Numbered from the stretch's first letter, positions 7,890 to 16,200 are shown. The stretch: 38,070 nucleotides of DNA from Herbaspirillum sp. RV1423 (GCF_000577615.1 NZ_CBXX010000042.1:1-38070), one strand, 5' to 3'. Notes: generated from the letters alone by a model not told the origin. Made by a program: numbers and translations.

Positions 7890-8714
7890 ATGAAATTTTC
7901 ATTCACACGAGCTGCAAAAGGCGCGGCGCTGGCGCTGGCCGTCTGCCTGCCGCTGTCGGCCAGCGCGCATCGCACCTGGATGCTACCGTCGGCGACGGTG
8001 TTGTCGGGCAACGATCCGTGGGTAACGGTCGATGCGGCCGTGTCGAACGATCTGTTCTTCTTTGAACATTTCCCGCTGAAACTCGACGGCTTGCAAGTGA
8101 CGGCGCCGGACGGCGCGACCGCCAAAGCGGAGAACGCCTACACCGGAAAGTACCGCAGCAGCTTCGACGTCCACCTGACGCAAAGCGGCACCTACAAGCT
8201 GGCCATCCTGAATCAGGGCTTGTTCGCCAGCTACAAGGACGCCAACGGCCAGACCAGGCGCTGGCGCGGCACGGCGGAAACTTTCGTCAGGGAAGTACCG
8301 GCCGATGCCAAGGATTTGCAGGTGTCGCAAATGCAGGGCCGCATCGAGACCTTCGTGACCGCCGGCAAGCCGAGCAAGAAGGCGCTTGAGATCACCGGTG
8401 CGGGCCTTGAACTGCAGCCGATCACGCATCCGACGGACCTGGTCGTCGGCGACACCGCCAGCTTCCGCCTGCTGCTGGACGGCAAACCGGCCGCCAACGT
8501 CAAGGTCGAAGTGGTGCCGGGCGGCGTGCGCTATCGCGATAAGCTCAACGACCGCGACATCACGACCGATGCCGACGGCAAATTCAGCGTGACCTGGCCG
8601 CAGCCGGGCATGTATTGGATGGAAGCCTCGGTCAAGGACGACAAGGCCAGCGTCAAACCGGCCAAAGAACGCCGCGCCAATTACGTGGCGACGGTGGAAG
8701 TGCTGCCGCAATAA
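7890..8714 (+). CDS. secreted DUF4198 protein
   Basis: This 274-residue protein has a clear signal peptide (basic start MKFSFTRAAK, hydrophobic core, cleavage site SASA at about residues 23-26). The predicted mature chain begins HRTWMLPS, so a histidine would be the new N-terminus. DUF4198 proteins are periplasmic, beta-rich, and sometimes found with nickel or cobalt uptake genes; an N-terminal histidine can coordinate metal. The C-terminal part (about 180-274, DLVVGDTASFRLLLDGKP onward) looks like an immunoglobulin-like or carboxypeptidase-regulatory-like domain. GAAAGGGG precedes the ATG. It follows the DUF2271 gene after 15 bases, so the two are co-transcribed. Two hairpins follow its stop. 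Confidence 0.85.
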   Translation: MKFSFTRAAKGAALALAVCLPLSASAHRTWMLPSATVLSGNDPWVTVDAAVSNDLFFFEHFPLKLDGLQVTAPDGATAKAENAYTGKYRSSFDVHLTQSGTYKLAILNQGLFASYKDANGQTRRWRGTAETFVREVPADAKDLQVSQMQGRIETFVTAGKPSKKALEITGAGLELQPITHPTDLVVGDTASFRLLLDGKPAANVKVEVVPGGVRYRDKLNDRDITTDADGKFSVTWPQPGMYWMEASVKDDKASVKPAKERRANYVATVEVLPQ

Positions 8715-8722
8715 TGCATATC

Positions 8723-8751
8723 GGAGCCGTGCCGGTGCGGCTCCCGTTTTT
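8723..8751 (+). terminator. intrinsic terminator-like hairpin after the DUF4198 gene
   Basis: GGAGCCG (8723-8729) pairs with CGGCTCC (8738-8744) around an 8-base loop and is followed by CGTTTTT. It lies 9 bases after the DUF4198 stop but inside the apparent operon, ahead of apbE. It would lower transcription of the last two genes unless it is read through. Confidence 0.7.
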
Positions 8752-8754
8752 GTC

Positions 8755-8780
8755 CGGCACGCGTTGCGCGTGCCGATTTT
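8755..8780 (+). terminator. second hairpin with T-rich tail before apbE
   Basis: CGGCACGCG (8755-8763) and CGCGTGCCG (8767-8775) form a perfect 9-pair stem with loop TTG, followed by ATTTT. It sits directly after the first terminator-like hairpin. Together they form a tandem barrier, or an attenuator, between DUF4198 and apbE. Confidence 0.55.
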
Positions 8781-8827
8781 CCTTTCAGGGGTGGAACGCC
8801 GTATCCATCCACGCAAGATGTCAGATC

Positions 8828-9838
8828 GTGCCTAATCGCGTTTTCATACCGTTGACCTTGTCCGAACCTGCGCCTGTCGTAGCCGATGCCCGCGTGGAGA
8901 GCCTGTCGGGCCTGACCATGGGCACCAGTTGGTCGGTCAAACTGATCCGTTCAGCCACCCATACGCTGGAAAATATCGGGGAGGGCATCCGGCAGCAACT
9001 CGATCTGGTGGTCGCGCAAATGAGCACCTGGAGCGACGACTCCGACCTGAGCCGCTACAACCGTGCAGCCGCCGGCAGTTGGCACGTCATGCCGGCGCAT
9101 TTCTGCAAGGTGCTCGATTGCGCGCTGGCGGTTGCCGAGTGCAGCGACGGCGCCTACGATCCGAGCATCGGACCGCTGGTCAATCTGTGGGGATTCGGTC
9201 CCGCACCGGCCCGGCCGGATGCGCCGGATGCCTCGGCGCTGGCGCAGGCGCGCGCACGTTGCGGCTGGCAGCGCGTGCGCATCGACCGCTCCCGCAACGC
9301 CTTGTTGCAGCCGGGCGGCCTGTATCTGGATTTTTCCTCGATCGCCAAGGGCTACGGCGTCGATCTGGTGACCGCCTATTTGCGCGGGATCGGCGTTCCC
9401 AGTTATCTGGTTGAAGTCGGCGGCGAGTTGCGTGGTTACGGCGTCAAGGCCGATGGCCAGCCGTGGTGGGTCGGTCTGGAGCAACCGCCCGCACCGGCCG
9501 GCGACGACGAGCACATGCAGAACATCGTCGCGCTGCACGGTATGGCGCTGGCGACGTCGGGCGACTACCGGCGTTATTTCGATTACGAGGGCCGGCGCTA
9601 TTCCCACACCATCGATCCCCGCACGACGCAGCCGATTGCGCATCGGCTGGCCTCGGTGACGGTCTTGCATGCCGACTGCATGAGCGCGGACGCCTGGGCG
9701 ACCGCCATGATGGTGCTGGGCGACGAGGAAGGTTTGCAACTGGCGCAACGGATCGGCCTGGCGGCATTGTTCATCCGCCGCGACGCGGACGGTTTTCGCG
9801 AAAGCATGACGCCGGCCATGCAGGCGATGCTGGCATGA
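8828..9838 (+). CDS. apbE: FAD:protein FMN transferase
   Basis: This enzyme uses FAD to attach FMN covalently to threonine in target proteins. Family motifs are intact: TMGTSWSVK (about residues 30-38), MSTWSDDSDLSRYN (65-78), the LDFSSIAKGYGVD flavin/metal loop (167-179), ATSGDYRRYF (242-251), YSHTIDPRTTQP (258-269) and DAWATAMMVLG. GTG at 8828 gives a normal 336 residues. The only other in-frame start with an uninterrupted frame is ATG 8714, overlapping the DUF4198 stop, but it would translate the two hairpins and adds no family sequence. No signal peptide or lipobox is seen with either start, unusual for an enzyme whose likely substrate (DUF2271) is exported. Its stop overlaps the next start as ATGA. 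Confidence 0.85.
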   Translation: MPNRVFIPLTLSEPAPVVADARVESLSGLTMGTSWSVKLIRSATHTLENIGEGIRQQLDLVVAQMSTWSDDSDLSRYNRAAAGSWHVMPAHFCKVLDCALAVAECSDGAYDPSIGPLVNLWGFGPAPARPDAPDASALAQARARCGWQRVRIDRSRNALLQPGGLYLDFSSIAKGYGVDLVTAYLRGIGVPSYLVEVGGELRGYGVKADGQPWWVGLEQPPAPAGDDEHMQNIVALHGMALATSGDYRRYFDYEGRRYSHTIDPRTTQPIAHRLASVTVLHADCMSADAWATAMMVLGDEEGLQLAQRIGLAALFIRRDADGFRESMTPAMQAMLA

Positions 9839-11469
9839 GCAAGCGCGCGGCCAGCGATTTCCTGCCGTCCCCCGGTTGGCTCGGCCTTGCCTGCGCCGTC
9901 GGCGCGACGGTCGCGATCGGGCAACTGCAATTGCTCGACGGCGCAAGCGGGCGGATGTTCGTTGCGGCCCTGATGGTGCTGTTCTATCTAGTGTTCTGTT
10001 TCGTCATTTTCGTCGCCCATCGCCGCAAACGGCAGGCTGCCGCGCGCTGGCAGGAAGCCGGGGTCGGCGGCGGCATCCTCGTCGCATTCGCCACCCAGAC
10101 CGGGTTCGCCGGGCAACTGGCCTTGCAGACGGCGCAGTTCCTGAAAGCGGCCGGTTTGCAGGTGTGCATGTGCGAACTGGCGCAACTCGACATCGCCCAA
10201 TTGCAAGACGCGCGCCGCATCTTGTTCGTCGCCAGCACGACAGGCGAAGGCGATGCGCCCGACAGCGCCGCCGGCTTCGCACGCAAGGTCATGGGGCAGG
10301 CGGCGGCGTTGGACCGGTTGCGCTATGGCGTATTGGCGCTCGGCGATAGCAGCTATGCGCATTACTGCGCTTTCGGCCATGCATTGGACGTCTGGCTGCA
10401 TCATCATGGCGCGCAAGCCCTGTTCGACACGGTCGAGGTCGACAATGGCGACGCTGGCGCCTTGCGCCACTGGCAGCATCATCTCGGCGTGATGAGCGGC
10501 CATACCGAGATGGCGGACTGGAGTGCGCCGAGCTACGAACGCTGGCGGCTGGCCGAGCGCCGCCTGCTCAATCCTGGCAGTGCCGGGGCGCCGGCATTCC
10601 ATCTTGCTTTGACGCCGCCGGACAGGGCTGGAGCCATGTCCTGGCAAGCCGGCGACATCGCCGAAATCGGTCCGCGCAATGCACCCTCCAACGTGAAGGC
10701 CTTGCTGGACGCCTTGCAAATGGATGGCCATCAGGCGGTACAGGACGAAGGACGGCAATTGCCGCTGGCCGAGCTGTTGTCGCGCAAATCGCTGCCGCAT
10801 GATGTGCTGGAATTGACCTCTTTGCGCTCGCTGACGCCGCAGGCCCTGGTCGACCAACTGAAGCCGTTGCCGCATCGCGAATACTCGATTGCGTCCTTGC
10901 CGCAGGATGGACGACTGGAACTGCTGGTGCGCCGGACCGTTTTACCCGACGGCAGCCTTGGCCTCGGTTCCGGCTGGCTGACGGCGCATCTGGCCGAGGG
11001 CGGAGAACTGGATTTGCGCGTGCGCGAGAATCGCAGCTTCCATCCGCCAACGCAGGATGTGCCTCTGATCCTGATCGGCAACGGCACCGGGCTGGCAGGC
11101 TTGCGCGCGCAGATGAAGGCGCGCGTCGCGGCCGGCCGGCGGCGCAACTGGTTGTTGTTCGGCGAACGTTCGGCGCGGCACGATTTCTTCCATCGTCAGG
11201 AAATCGAGAACTGGCAGGCGCAAGGCATGCTGCAACGCCTCGACCTGGCCTTCTCGCGCGATCAGTCCGAGCGCGTCTATGTGCAGGACAGGCTGCGCCA
11301 GGCCGCCGCCGAATTGCAGCGCTGGGTTGCCGACGGCGCGGCGATCTATGTCTGCGGCAGTCTCGACGGCATGGCGGCCGGCGTGGCGCAGACCTTGCAC
11401 GACGCGCTCGGTGAAGAGATGCTGGAGTCCATGGCGGCGCAGGGCAGCTATCGCCGCGACGTCTATTGA
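9835..11469 (+). CDS. membrane-anchored flavodoxin/FNR reductase (sulfite reductase flavoprotein-like)
   Basis: This 544-residue protein starts in an ATGA overlap with apbE. Two transmembrane helices (about 13-33 and 42-61) lead into a cytoplasmic FMN-binding flavodoxin domain (about 80-225; phosphate loop ATQTG, STTGEGD, LGDSSYAHYC). A CysJ-like FAD/NAD(P)H domain follows (about 250-544), with REYSIAS (348-354) for FAD and IGNGTGLAGLR (414-424) for the nucleotide. It should take electrons from NAD(P)H through FAD and FMN, and the membrane anchor suggests delivery to the PepSY membrane protein rather than to a soluble sulfite reductase. It is the last gene of the operon. Confidence 0.87.
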   Translation: MSKRAASDFLPSPGWLGLACAVGATVAIGQLQLLDGASGRMFVAALMVLFYLVFCFVIFVAHRRKRQAAARWQEAGVGGGILVAFATQTGFAGQLALQTAQFLKAAGLQVCMCELAQLDIAQLQDARRILFVASTTGEGDAPDSAAGFARKVMGQAAALDRLRYGVLALGDSSYAHYCAFGHALDVWLHHHGAQALFDTVEVDNGDAGALRHWQHHLGVMSGHTEMADWSAPSYERWRLAERRLLNPGSAGAPAFHLALTPPDRAGAMSWQAGDIAEIGPRNAPSNVKALLDALQMDGHQAVQDEGRQLPLAELLSRKSLPHDVLELTSLRSLTPQALVDQLKPLPHREYSIASLPQDGRLELLVRRTVLPDGSLGLGSGWLTAHLAEGGELDLRVRENRSFHPPTQDVPLILIGNGTGLAGLRAQMKARVAAGRRRNWLLFGERSARHDFFHRQEIENWQAQGMLQRLDLAFSRDQSERVYVQDRLRQAAAELQRWVADGAAIYVCGSLDGMAAGVAQTLHDALGEEMLESMAAQGSYRRDVY

Positions 11470-11538
11470 GATGGCGAGTGTACTTTTCGCGCACGACAGG
11501 CGAGAATGGACGCATAGCGACTTCAAGAGATAAAAAAA

Positions 11539-12864
11539 ATGAGTTTTTTCGCCAGTCTTTTATTGATCCTCTTGCTTGTGGTGATCAGCGCCTTTTTTTC
11601 TTGCGCCGAAATCTCGCTTGCCGCCTCCCGCAAGATCCGCCTCGAAATGCTCGCCAAGGAAGGGGAAGCAAACGCCTTGCGCGTGCTTGCCTTGCAGGCG
11701 CAGCCCGGCAATTTTTTCACGGTCGTGCAGATCGGCCTGAACGCCGTCGCCATCCTCGGCGGCGTGATCGGCGAGCCCGCGCTGACGCCGCACATGGCCG
11801 ATCTGGTCGGCACGGTTTATCAGGGACCGCTGCTGGGAAACATCAGTTTTTCGATTTCCTTCCTGCTGGTGACGGGTTTCTTCATCCTGTTCGCCGACCT
11901 GATGCCCAAGCGCCTGGCGATGCTGGCGCCGGAACGTGCGGCGATTGTCCTGGTCAGTCCGATGCTGTTCCTCGAACGTCTGTTCAAGCCGCTGATCTGG
12001 TTGTTCAACGGCTTGTCGAAGCTGTTTTTCACCCTGTTCGGTTTGCCGCAGGTGCGCCATGATGTCATTACGCCCAACGAAATCCACGCCATCGTCGATG
12101 CCGGCGCCCAGGCCGGCGCGCTGCTGCGCCAGGAGCATCATCTGATCGAGAACGTATTCGAACTGGAAAGCCGCTACGTGCCGTCAGCCATGACCCAGCG
12201 CGAGAGCATCGTCTATTTCCTCGTCACCGATACCGAGGAGATGCTGCGCCAGAAAATCATCGATCATCCGCACTCGCGCTTCCTCGTCTGCGAAAACAAC
12301 ATCGATGACGTGATCGGCTACATCGACAGCAAGGATGTCCTCAAGCGCCTGCTCAAGGGCGAGCAGTTCTCGTTGCAGGACAAGGGACTGATCCACGTGC
12401 CGCTGTCGATCCCGGACAGCCTGAACCTGTGGGAAGTGCTGGAACGCATGAAAGCCGTCGACGAAGACCTCGCCGTGGTCGTCAATGAGTACGCGCTGGT
12501 GGTCGGCATCATCAGCATCACCGACGTCACCAGCGTGCTGATGGGCAATCTGCTCAACCTGTCGTCGGAAGAGCAGCAGATCGTCAGGCGCGACGAGAAT
12601 TCCTGGCTGATGGACGGACTCACGCCGCTGGCTGAAGTCATGAATGCGCTCGACATCGACGAATATCCGAATCCGATGGGATACGAGACTCTGGCCGGCT
12701 TCATCATGTACATGCTGCGCAAGATTCCGAAGAAGACCGATTTCGCCTTGTTCGCGGACTATAAATTCGAAGTGGTCGACATCGAAGGCAACCGGATCAA
12801 TCAATTGCTGGTCACACGCTACAAGGCAGAAAAGAGCGACAAGCCCGAACAGGAAAAAACCTGA
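11539..12864 (+). CDS. YtfL/PaeA-type transporter (CNNM, CBS and CorC domains)
   Basis: This 441-residue protein has an N-terminal DUF21/CNNM membrane domain (about 1-180, with SAFFSCAEISLAASRKIRLE and FFTVVQIGLNAVAILGG), a CBS pair (about 200-330) and a C-terminal CorC_HlyC domain (about 345-430, with RDENSWLMDG). From memory, long segments such as IENVFELESR, HPHSRFLVC and NEYALVVGII match E. coli YtfL, renamed PaeA for its role in polyamine (cadaverine/putrescine) export. Related CorC proteins handle Mg or Co. It sits 69 bases after the flavoreductase operon and probably has its own promoter. The assignment to the YtfL subgroup is firm; the substrate is inferred. Confidence 0.85.
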   Translation: MSFFASLLLILLLVVISAFFSCAEISLAASRKIRLEMLAKEGEANALRVLALQAQPGNFFTVVQIGLNAVAILGGVIGEPALTPHMADLVGTVYQGPLLGNISFSISFLLVTGFFILFADLMPKRLAMLAPERAAIVLVSPMLFLERLFKPLIWLFNGLSKLFFTLFGLPQVRHDVITPNEIHAIVDAGAQAGALLRQEHHLIENVFELESRYVPSAMTQRESIVYFLVTDTEEMLRQKIIDHPHSRFLVCENNIDDVIGYIDSKDVLKRLLKGEQFSLQDKGLIHVPLSIPDSLNLWEVLERMKAVDEDLAVVVNEYALVVGIISITDVTSVLMGNLLNLSSEEQQIVRRDENSWLMDGLTPLAEVMNALDIDEYPNPMGYETLAGFIMYMLRKIPKKTDFALFADYKFEVVDIEGNRINQLLVTRYKAEKSDKPEQEKT

Positions 12865-12920
12865 AAAGACGATAGGGATTCATCGTCAGGGGAGGGCTTT
12901 GACAGAGTTGCGGAGCCCAT

Positions 12921-13808
12921 ATGCATCAAACGAAACACCGCTGTGCGCAGGCCTGCGTACAGCTTGCAGCAAATCTGCCGTGCCGCCTGCTGTTCCTTGC
13001 ACTGATCTTTTTCTCCCTGCATGCCGTTGCTGAATCTGAACGCGCGCCGGTCATGCTCGCCAACGTCTATCGCCCAGGCATGGCGCTGGACGATTATTGG
13101 GTCAGCGAAAAATATGACGGCGTGCGCGCCTACTGGGACGGTCGCCGGTTGCTGACGCGCGGCGGAGAAGTCATCCATGCGCCGCAGTGGTTTGTTGCAG
13201 GTTGGCCTGCCGTCGCGCTGGACGGAGAATTGTGGGCCGGGCGCGGGCGCTTTCAGGAAGCCGTGTCGACGGTACGCCAGCAGACGCCTGACGACGCAGC
13301 CTGGCGACGCCTGCGTTTCATGGCGTTCGATCTGCCGGCGCAGCAGGGTGATTTCGACCGGCGTTTGCTTTTGCTGCGCAATACGGTGCGGCAGATGAAC
13401 GTCGCGTGGGTGCAGGCGGTCGAGCAGGTCAAGGTCGCCGACCATGCCGCTTTGCAGGCGATGCTCGACCGCATCGTGGCGCAGGGCGGCGAAGGATTGA
13501 TGCTGCATCGCGGCGCCTCTCTGTACCGCGCCGAACGCAATGACGACCTGCTGAAGTTCAAGCCCCACGAAGATGCCGAAGCCAGGGTAGTCGGCTATGC
13601 GCCCGGCAAGGGAAAATATACCGGCATGACGGGCGCTCTGTTGGTGGAGACGCCGGATGGCGTGCGCTTCAAGCTCGGCAGCGGCCTGACGGACGAACAG
13701 CGCCGTCGGCCTCCGCTTCTCGGCAGTGTCGTGACTTACCGCTATCGCGGTTACAACGATAGCGGCATTCCACGCTTTGCCGTGTTCATGCGCATCAGGG
13801 AAGAGTGA
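12921..13808 (+). CDS. exported ATP-dependent DNA ligase, Lig E type
   Basis: This is a minimal ATP-dependent DNA ligase of 295 residues with a signal peptide: the hydrophobic segment at about 22-37 is followed by the likely cleavage AVA|ES. The adenylylated lysine is K64 in EKYDGVRA (motif I). Also present are LDGELW (100-105, motif III), GGEGLMLH (189-196, motif IV) and LLKFKP (210-215, motif V), then an OB-fold domain (about 225-295). No DNA-binding extra domain is present, as expected for Lig E, a periplasmic ligase of some proteobacteria linked to repair of incoming or extracellular DNA. The stop abuts the stop of the convergent TM2 gene with no gap. Confidence 0.88.
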   Translation: MHQTKHRCAQACVQLAANLPCRLLFLALIFFSLHAVAESERAPVMLANVYRPGMALDDYWVSEKYDGVRAYWDGRRLLTRGGEVIHAPQWFVAGWPAVALDGELWAGRGRFQEAVSTVRQQTPDDAAWRRLRFMAFDLPAQQGDFDRRLLLLRNTVRQMNVAWVQAVEQVKVADHAALQAMLDRIVAQGGEGLMLHRGASLYRAERNDDLLKFKPHEDAEARVVGYAPGKGKYTGMTGALLVETPDGVRFKLGSGLTDEQRRRPPLLGSVVTYRYRGYNDSGIPRFAVFMRIREE

Positions 13809-14249
13809 TCAGGCGGGACTGGCGGCGGAAGCGTGATTGCGCTCGGAGATTTGCGTATTCAGTGTCCAGAAATCGTACAGCACGCCGATCAGGAACAAGC
13901 CGCCGGTGAACAGGTAAATGATGCCGGTGCCCCACTTGCCCATGTACATCCGATGCACGCCGAAAAATCCGAGGAAGGTCAGCAGCAGCCACGCCACGGA
14001 ATAATCGATAGTGCCGCCATTGAAGCGCCGGTCGGCTTCCTTGTCCATGCCGGGGATCAGGAACAGGTCGATGATCCAGCCGATGCCGAGCAAACCCAGC
14101 GTGAAGAACCAGATGGTGCCGGTGATCGGTTTGCCGTAGTAGAAGCGGTGCGAACCGGTGAAACCGAAAATCCATAACAGGTAGCCGATGGTCTTGCTGT
14201 GCGTGTCGTTGGCGCCCGTGGCGGCGCTGGCGGTGGTGGTCATATTCAT
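13809..14249 (-). CDS. TM2 domain membrane protein with two repeats
   Basis: This 146-residue protein contains two tandem TM2 units. Each has the TM2 signature of a small loop followed by a glycine-rich helix: GSHRFYYGK (32-40) with the following helix pair, and GVHRMYMGK (97-105) with a second pair. About four transmembrane helices are expected. The function of bacterial TM2 proteins is not established. The gene converges on the DNA ligase gene with adjoining stop codons, so the two transcripts probably overlap at their 3' ends. Confidence 0.8.
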   Translation of the reverse strand: MNMTTTASAATGANDTHSKTIGYLLWIFGFTGSHRFYYGKPITGTIWFFTLGLLGIGWIIDLFLIPGMDKEADRRFNGGTIDYSVAWLLLTFLGFFGVHRMYMGKWGTGIIYLFTGGLFLIGVLYDFWTLNTQISERNHASAASPA

Positions 14250-14381
14250 GCAGTGTCCTCATGGAGAAGTTAAGGGCCCGAACAAGCGATTGCCACAACA
14301 ATTGTACGCAGCTTGTCCGACGGCCTCCTTTTCTTTGGGAGAAAAACACCGGATTGGTACCGCCGGATTGATCGGACACTT

Positions 14382-15293
14382 TCAGTGGACACCGGCCCGC
14401 GCGTCGAACAGCGGGCGTTGCACGAATTGCGTCAGCAGCACGCCGGCCAGGCTGACGCCGCCGCCGATCAGGTGATAAGCGTGCATGCTTTCATGCAACC
14501 ACAGGATGGCGAACAAGGCGGTCAGCAGCGGCAGCAGGTTGATGAAGATGCTGCAGCGATTCGGCCCCAGTTTTTTCACACCCTCGATCCACAGGAAGGA
14601 CAGCAGGATCGACGAGCCTATGCCTGAATAGCCGATCAGCGGCAGCGTGCGCGCATCCAGCGCGGCGGCGCCGGCGGGCAGCAGCAGGAATTGCGGCAGC
14701 ATCAGTGCGAGCGCGGCGATGGCTTGCACGTAAATCGCCTGCCATACCGGCACAGTCATTTTCCAGCGGCGCAGCAACACGCCGTACAAGGCATACGAGA
14801 ATGCCGCCAGCAGCATCAGCGCGTCGCCCAGGTGGATGCCTCCGTTGAGGCGCAACACAGCGCCGATGTCGCCATGACCCACCAGATACAGCAGGCCGGC
14901 GAACGACAGCAATCCGCCGACGGTCATGCCGACGGTGATCGCTTCACCTAGCACGACGACGCTCAGCAGTGCCGTCAACAGTGGAATCAGCGCGGTGACG
15001 ATGGCCATGTTGGTGGCCGTGGTGCTTTCCGCCGCGCGGTATGACAGGCTCTGGAACAGCGCCATCGCCAGCAGCCCGGAGATGGCAAGCTGTCGCCAGT
15101 AACGGCGGATTTGCACACGGTTGCGCCACAGCGGCCGCAGCACGAACGGACTCATCAGCAGCAACACCAGGATCAGGCGATAGAAGGTGATGGCAGTCGG
15201 CGAGATGGCCGAGGCGGCCATTTTCGACACGATGACATTGCCGGCCCACAGTACGATGGCCAGGAAAGGATAGAGGTAGGAAGTCAGAGGCAT
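14382..15293 (-). CDS. EamA/DMT family exporter
   Basis: This 303-residue membrane protein has about ten hydrophobic helices in two EamA repeats (about 5-140 and 150-290). Typical signatures are the first-helix LWAGNVIVSKMA, the second-helix FYRLILVLLLMSPFVL, and in the second repeat GSSILLSFLWIEGVKKLG ending with GGGVSLAGVLL. The drug/metabolite transporter family includes exporters of amino acids and metabolites; the substrate cannot be read from sequence. It is divergent from an AraC-type regulator, which may control it, an arrangement common for metabolite exporters. Confidence 0.85.
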   Translation of the reverse strand: MPLTSYLYPFLAIVLWAGNVIVSKMAASAISPTAITFYRLILVLLLMSPFVLRPLWRNRVQIRRYWRQLAISGLLAMALFQSLSYRAAESTTATNMAIVTALIPLLTALLSVVVLGEAITVGMTVGGLLSFAGLLYLVGHGDIGAVLRLNGGIHLGDALMLLAAFSYALYGVLLRRWKMTVPVWQAIYVQAIAALALMLPQFLLLPAGAAALDARTLPLIGYSGIGSSILLSFLWIEGVKKLGPNRCSIFINLLPLLTALFAILWLHESMHAYHLIGGGVSLAGVLLTQFVQRPLFDARAGVH

Positions 15294-15435
15294 GAGCGTT
15301 TTATGTAGGTGGCGTCAGGAAATCCGCAAGCGGAATGAAGCGTATCTTGCGTTGCCTCTCAAAGTCTGTCGCGTGCTAATATGTCTCAAGTTATCGCAAA
15401 AGTGACATTCTCTGCGTACGCCAATATTCGGCCTT

Positions 15436-16200
15436 ATGAACACCGCCAATTATCAACACCTGATCGCTTCCGACGCTCCTGCGGCTGCCTTGGCGATCGA
15501 CTACGCGCATGGCCACGTCATCGCAGTGCATCGTCATGCCTATGCGCAGTTGCTGTATGCGATCGAAGGCGTGCTGGTGGTGGAAACGGCCGAAGGCCGC
15601 TGGGTGGTGCCGCCCACGCGCGGCGTCTGGTTGCAGCCGGAAGTCGACCATCAGGTGCGCATGCGCGGCGATGTCAAGATGCGCACCGTGTTCGTCAACA
15701 TGCAGGAACTGCCGAACCTGCCGCAGCAAAGTTGCGTGCTCGATATTCCGCCGTTGCTGCGTGAGCTGATCGTTGCCGCCGTCGGCATCGGCCCGGAGCT
15801 CGCTGCCGACAGTCGCGACTGGCATCTGTTGCGGCTGCTGGTGCATGAATTGCGTTCGGTGCCGGTGTTGCCGCTGTATTTGCCGCTGCCGGCGGATGCC
15901 GGCTTGCGCGTGATTTGCGAAGCCTTGATAGCACAGCCGGACGATGCCGCGACAGTCGACATGCATGCGCGGCAATTGGGCATCGCCACGCGCACTTTCC
16001 ATCGCCTGTTCCTGCGCGAAACCGGCATGCGTTTCAGCCATTGGCGGCAGCAGGCGCGGCTGTTGCTGGCGCTGGAAAACCTGGCGCGCGGCGACAAGGT
16101 AATCGATGTCGCGCTGGAGCATGGCTACACCAGCCAGAGCGCATTCGCGGCAATGTTCAAGAAACATTTCGGGATGTCGCCCAGCCGTTTTTTTCGCTGA
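15436..16200 (+). CDS. AraC family transcriptional regulator
   Basis: This 254-residue protein has an N-terminal cupin-like sensor domain with the metal/ligand motif HRHAYAQLLY and GRWVVPPTRGVW, and a C-terminal AraC DNA-binding domain (about 150-254) with two helix-turn-helix units: MHARQLGIATRTFHRLF and VIDVALEHGYTSQSAFAAMF, ending FKKHFGMSPSRFF. The short, cupin-type layout is like regulators of adjacent exporters (NimR-like). It is divergent from the EamA exporter, separated by 142 bases that hold both promoters, so it probably controls that gene. No good ribosome site is seen before ATG 15436. Confidence 0.88.
   Translation: MNTANYQHLIASDAPAAALAIDYAHGHVIAVHRHAYAQLLYAIEGVLVVETAEGRWVVPPTRGVWLQPEVDHQVRMRGDVKMRTVFVNMQELPNLPQQSCVLDIPPLLRELIVAAVGIGPELAADSRDWHLLRLLVHELRSVPVLPLYLPLPADAGLRVICEALIAQPDDAATVDMHARQLGIATRTFHRLFLRETGMRFSHWRQQARLLLALENLARGDKVIDVALEHGYTSQSAFAAMFKKHFGMSPSRFFR

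Noticed and set aside
8615..8827. long N-terminal extension of ApbE
   Set aside because: It overlaps the DUF4198 coding end and would translate through two terminator hairpins; no ApbE family sequence is present before the TMGTSWSVK region.
9463..9834. N-terminal extension of the flavoreductase
   Set aside because: It overlaps apbE in another frame. ATG 9835 in an ATGA overlap opens directly into the membrane helices.
12865..12920. GACGAT...ATCGTC hairpin as a terminator after the CorC gene
   Set aside because: The stem is only six pairs and no T-run follows.
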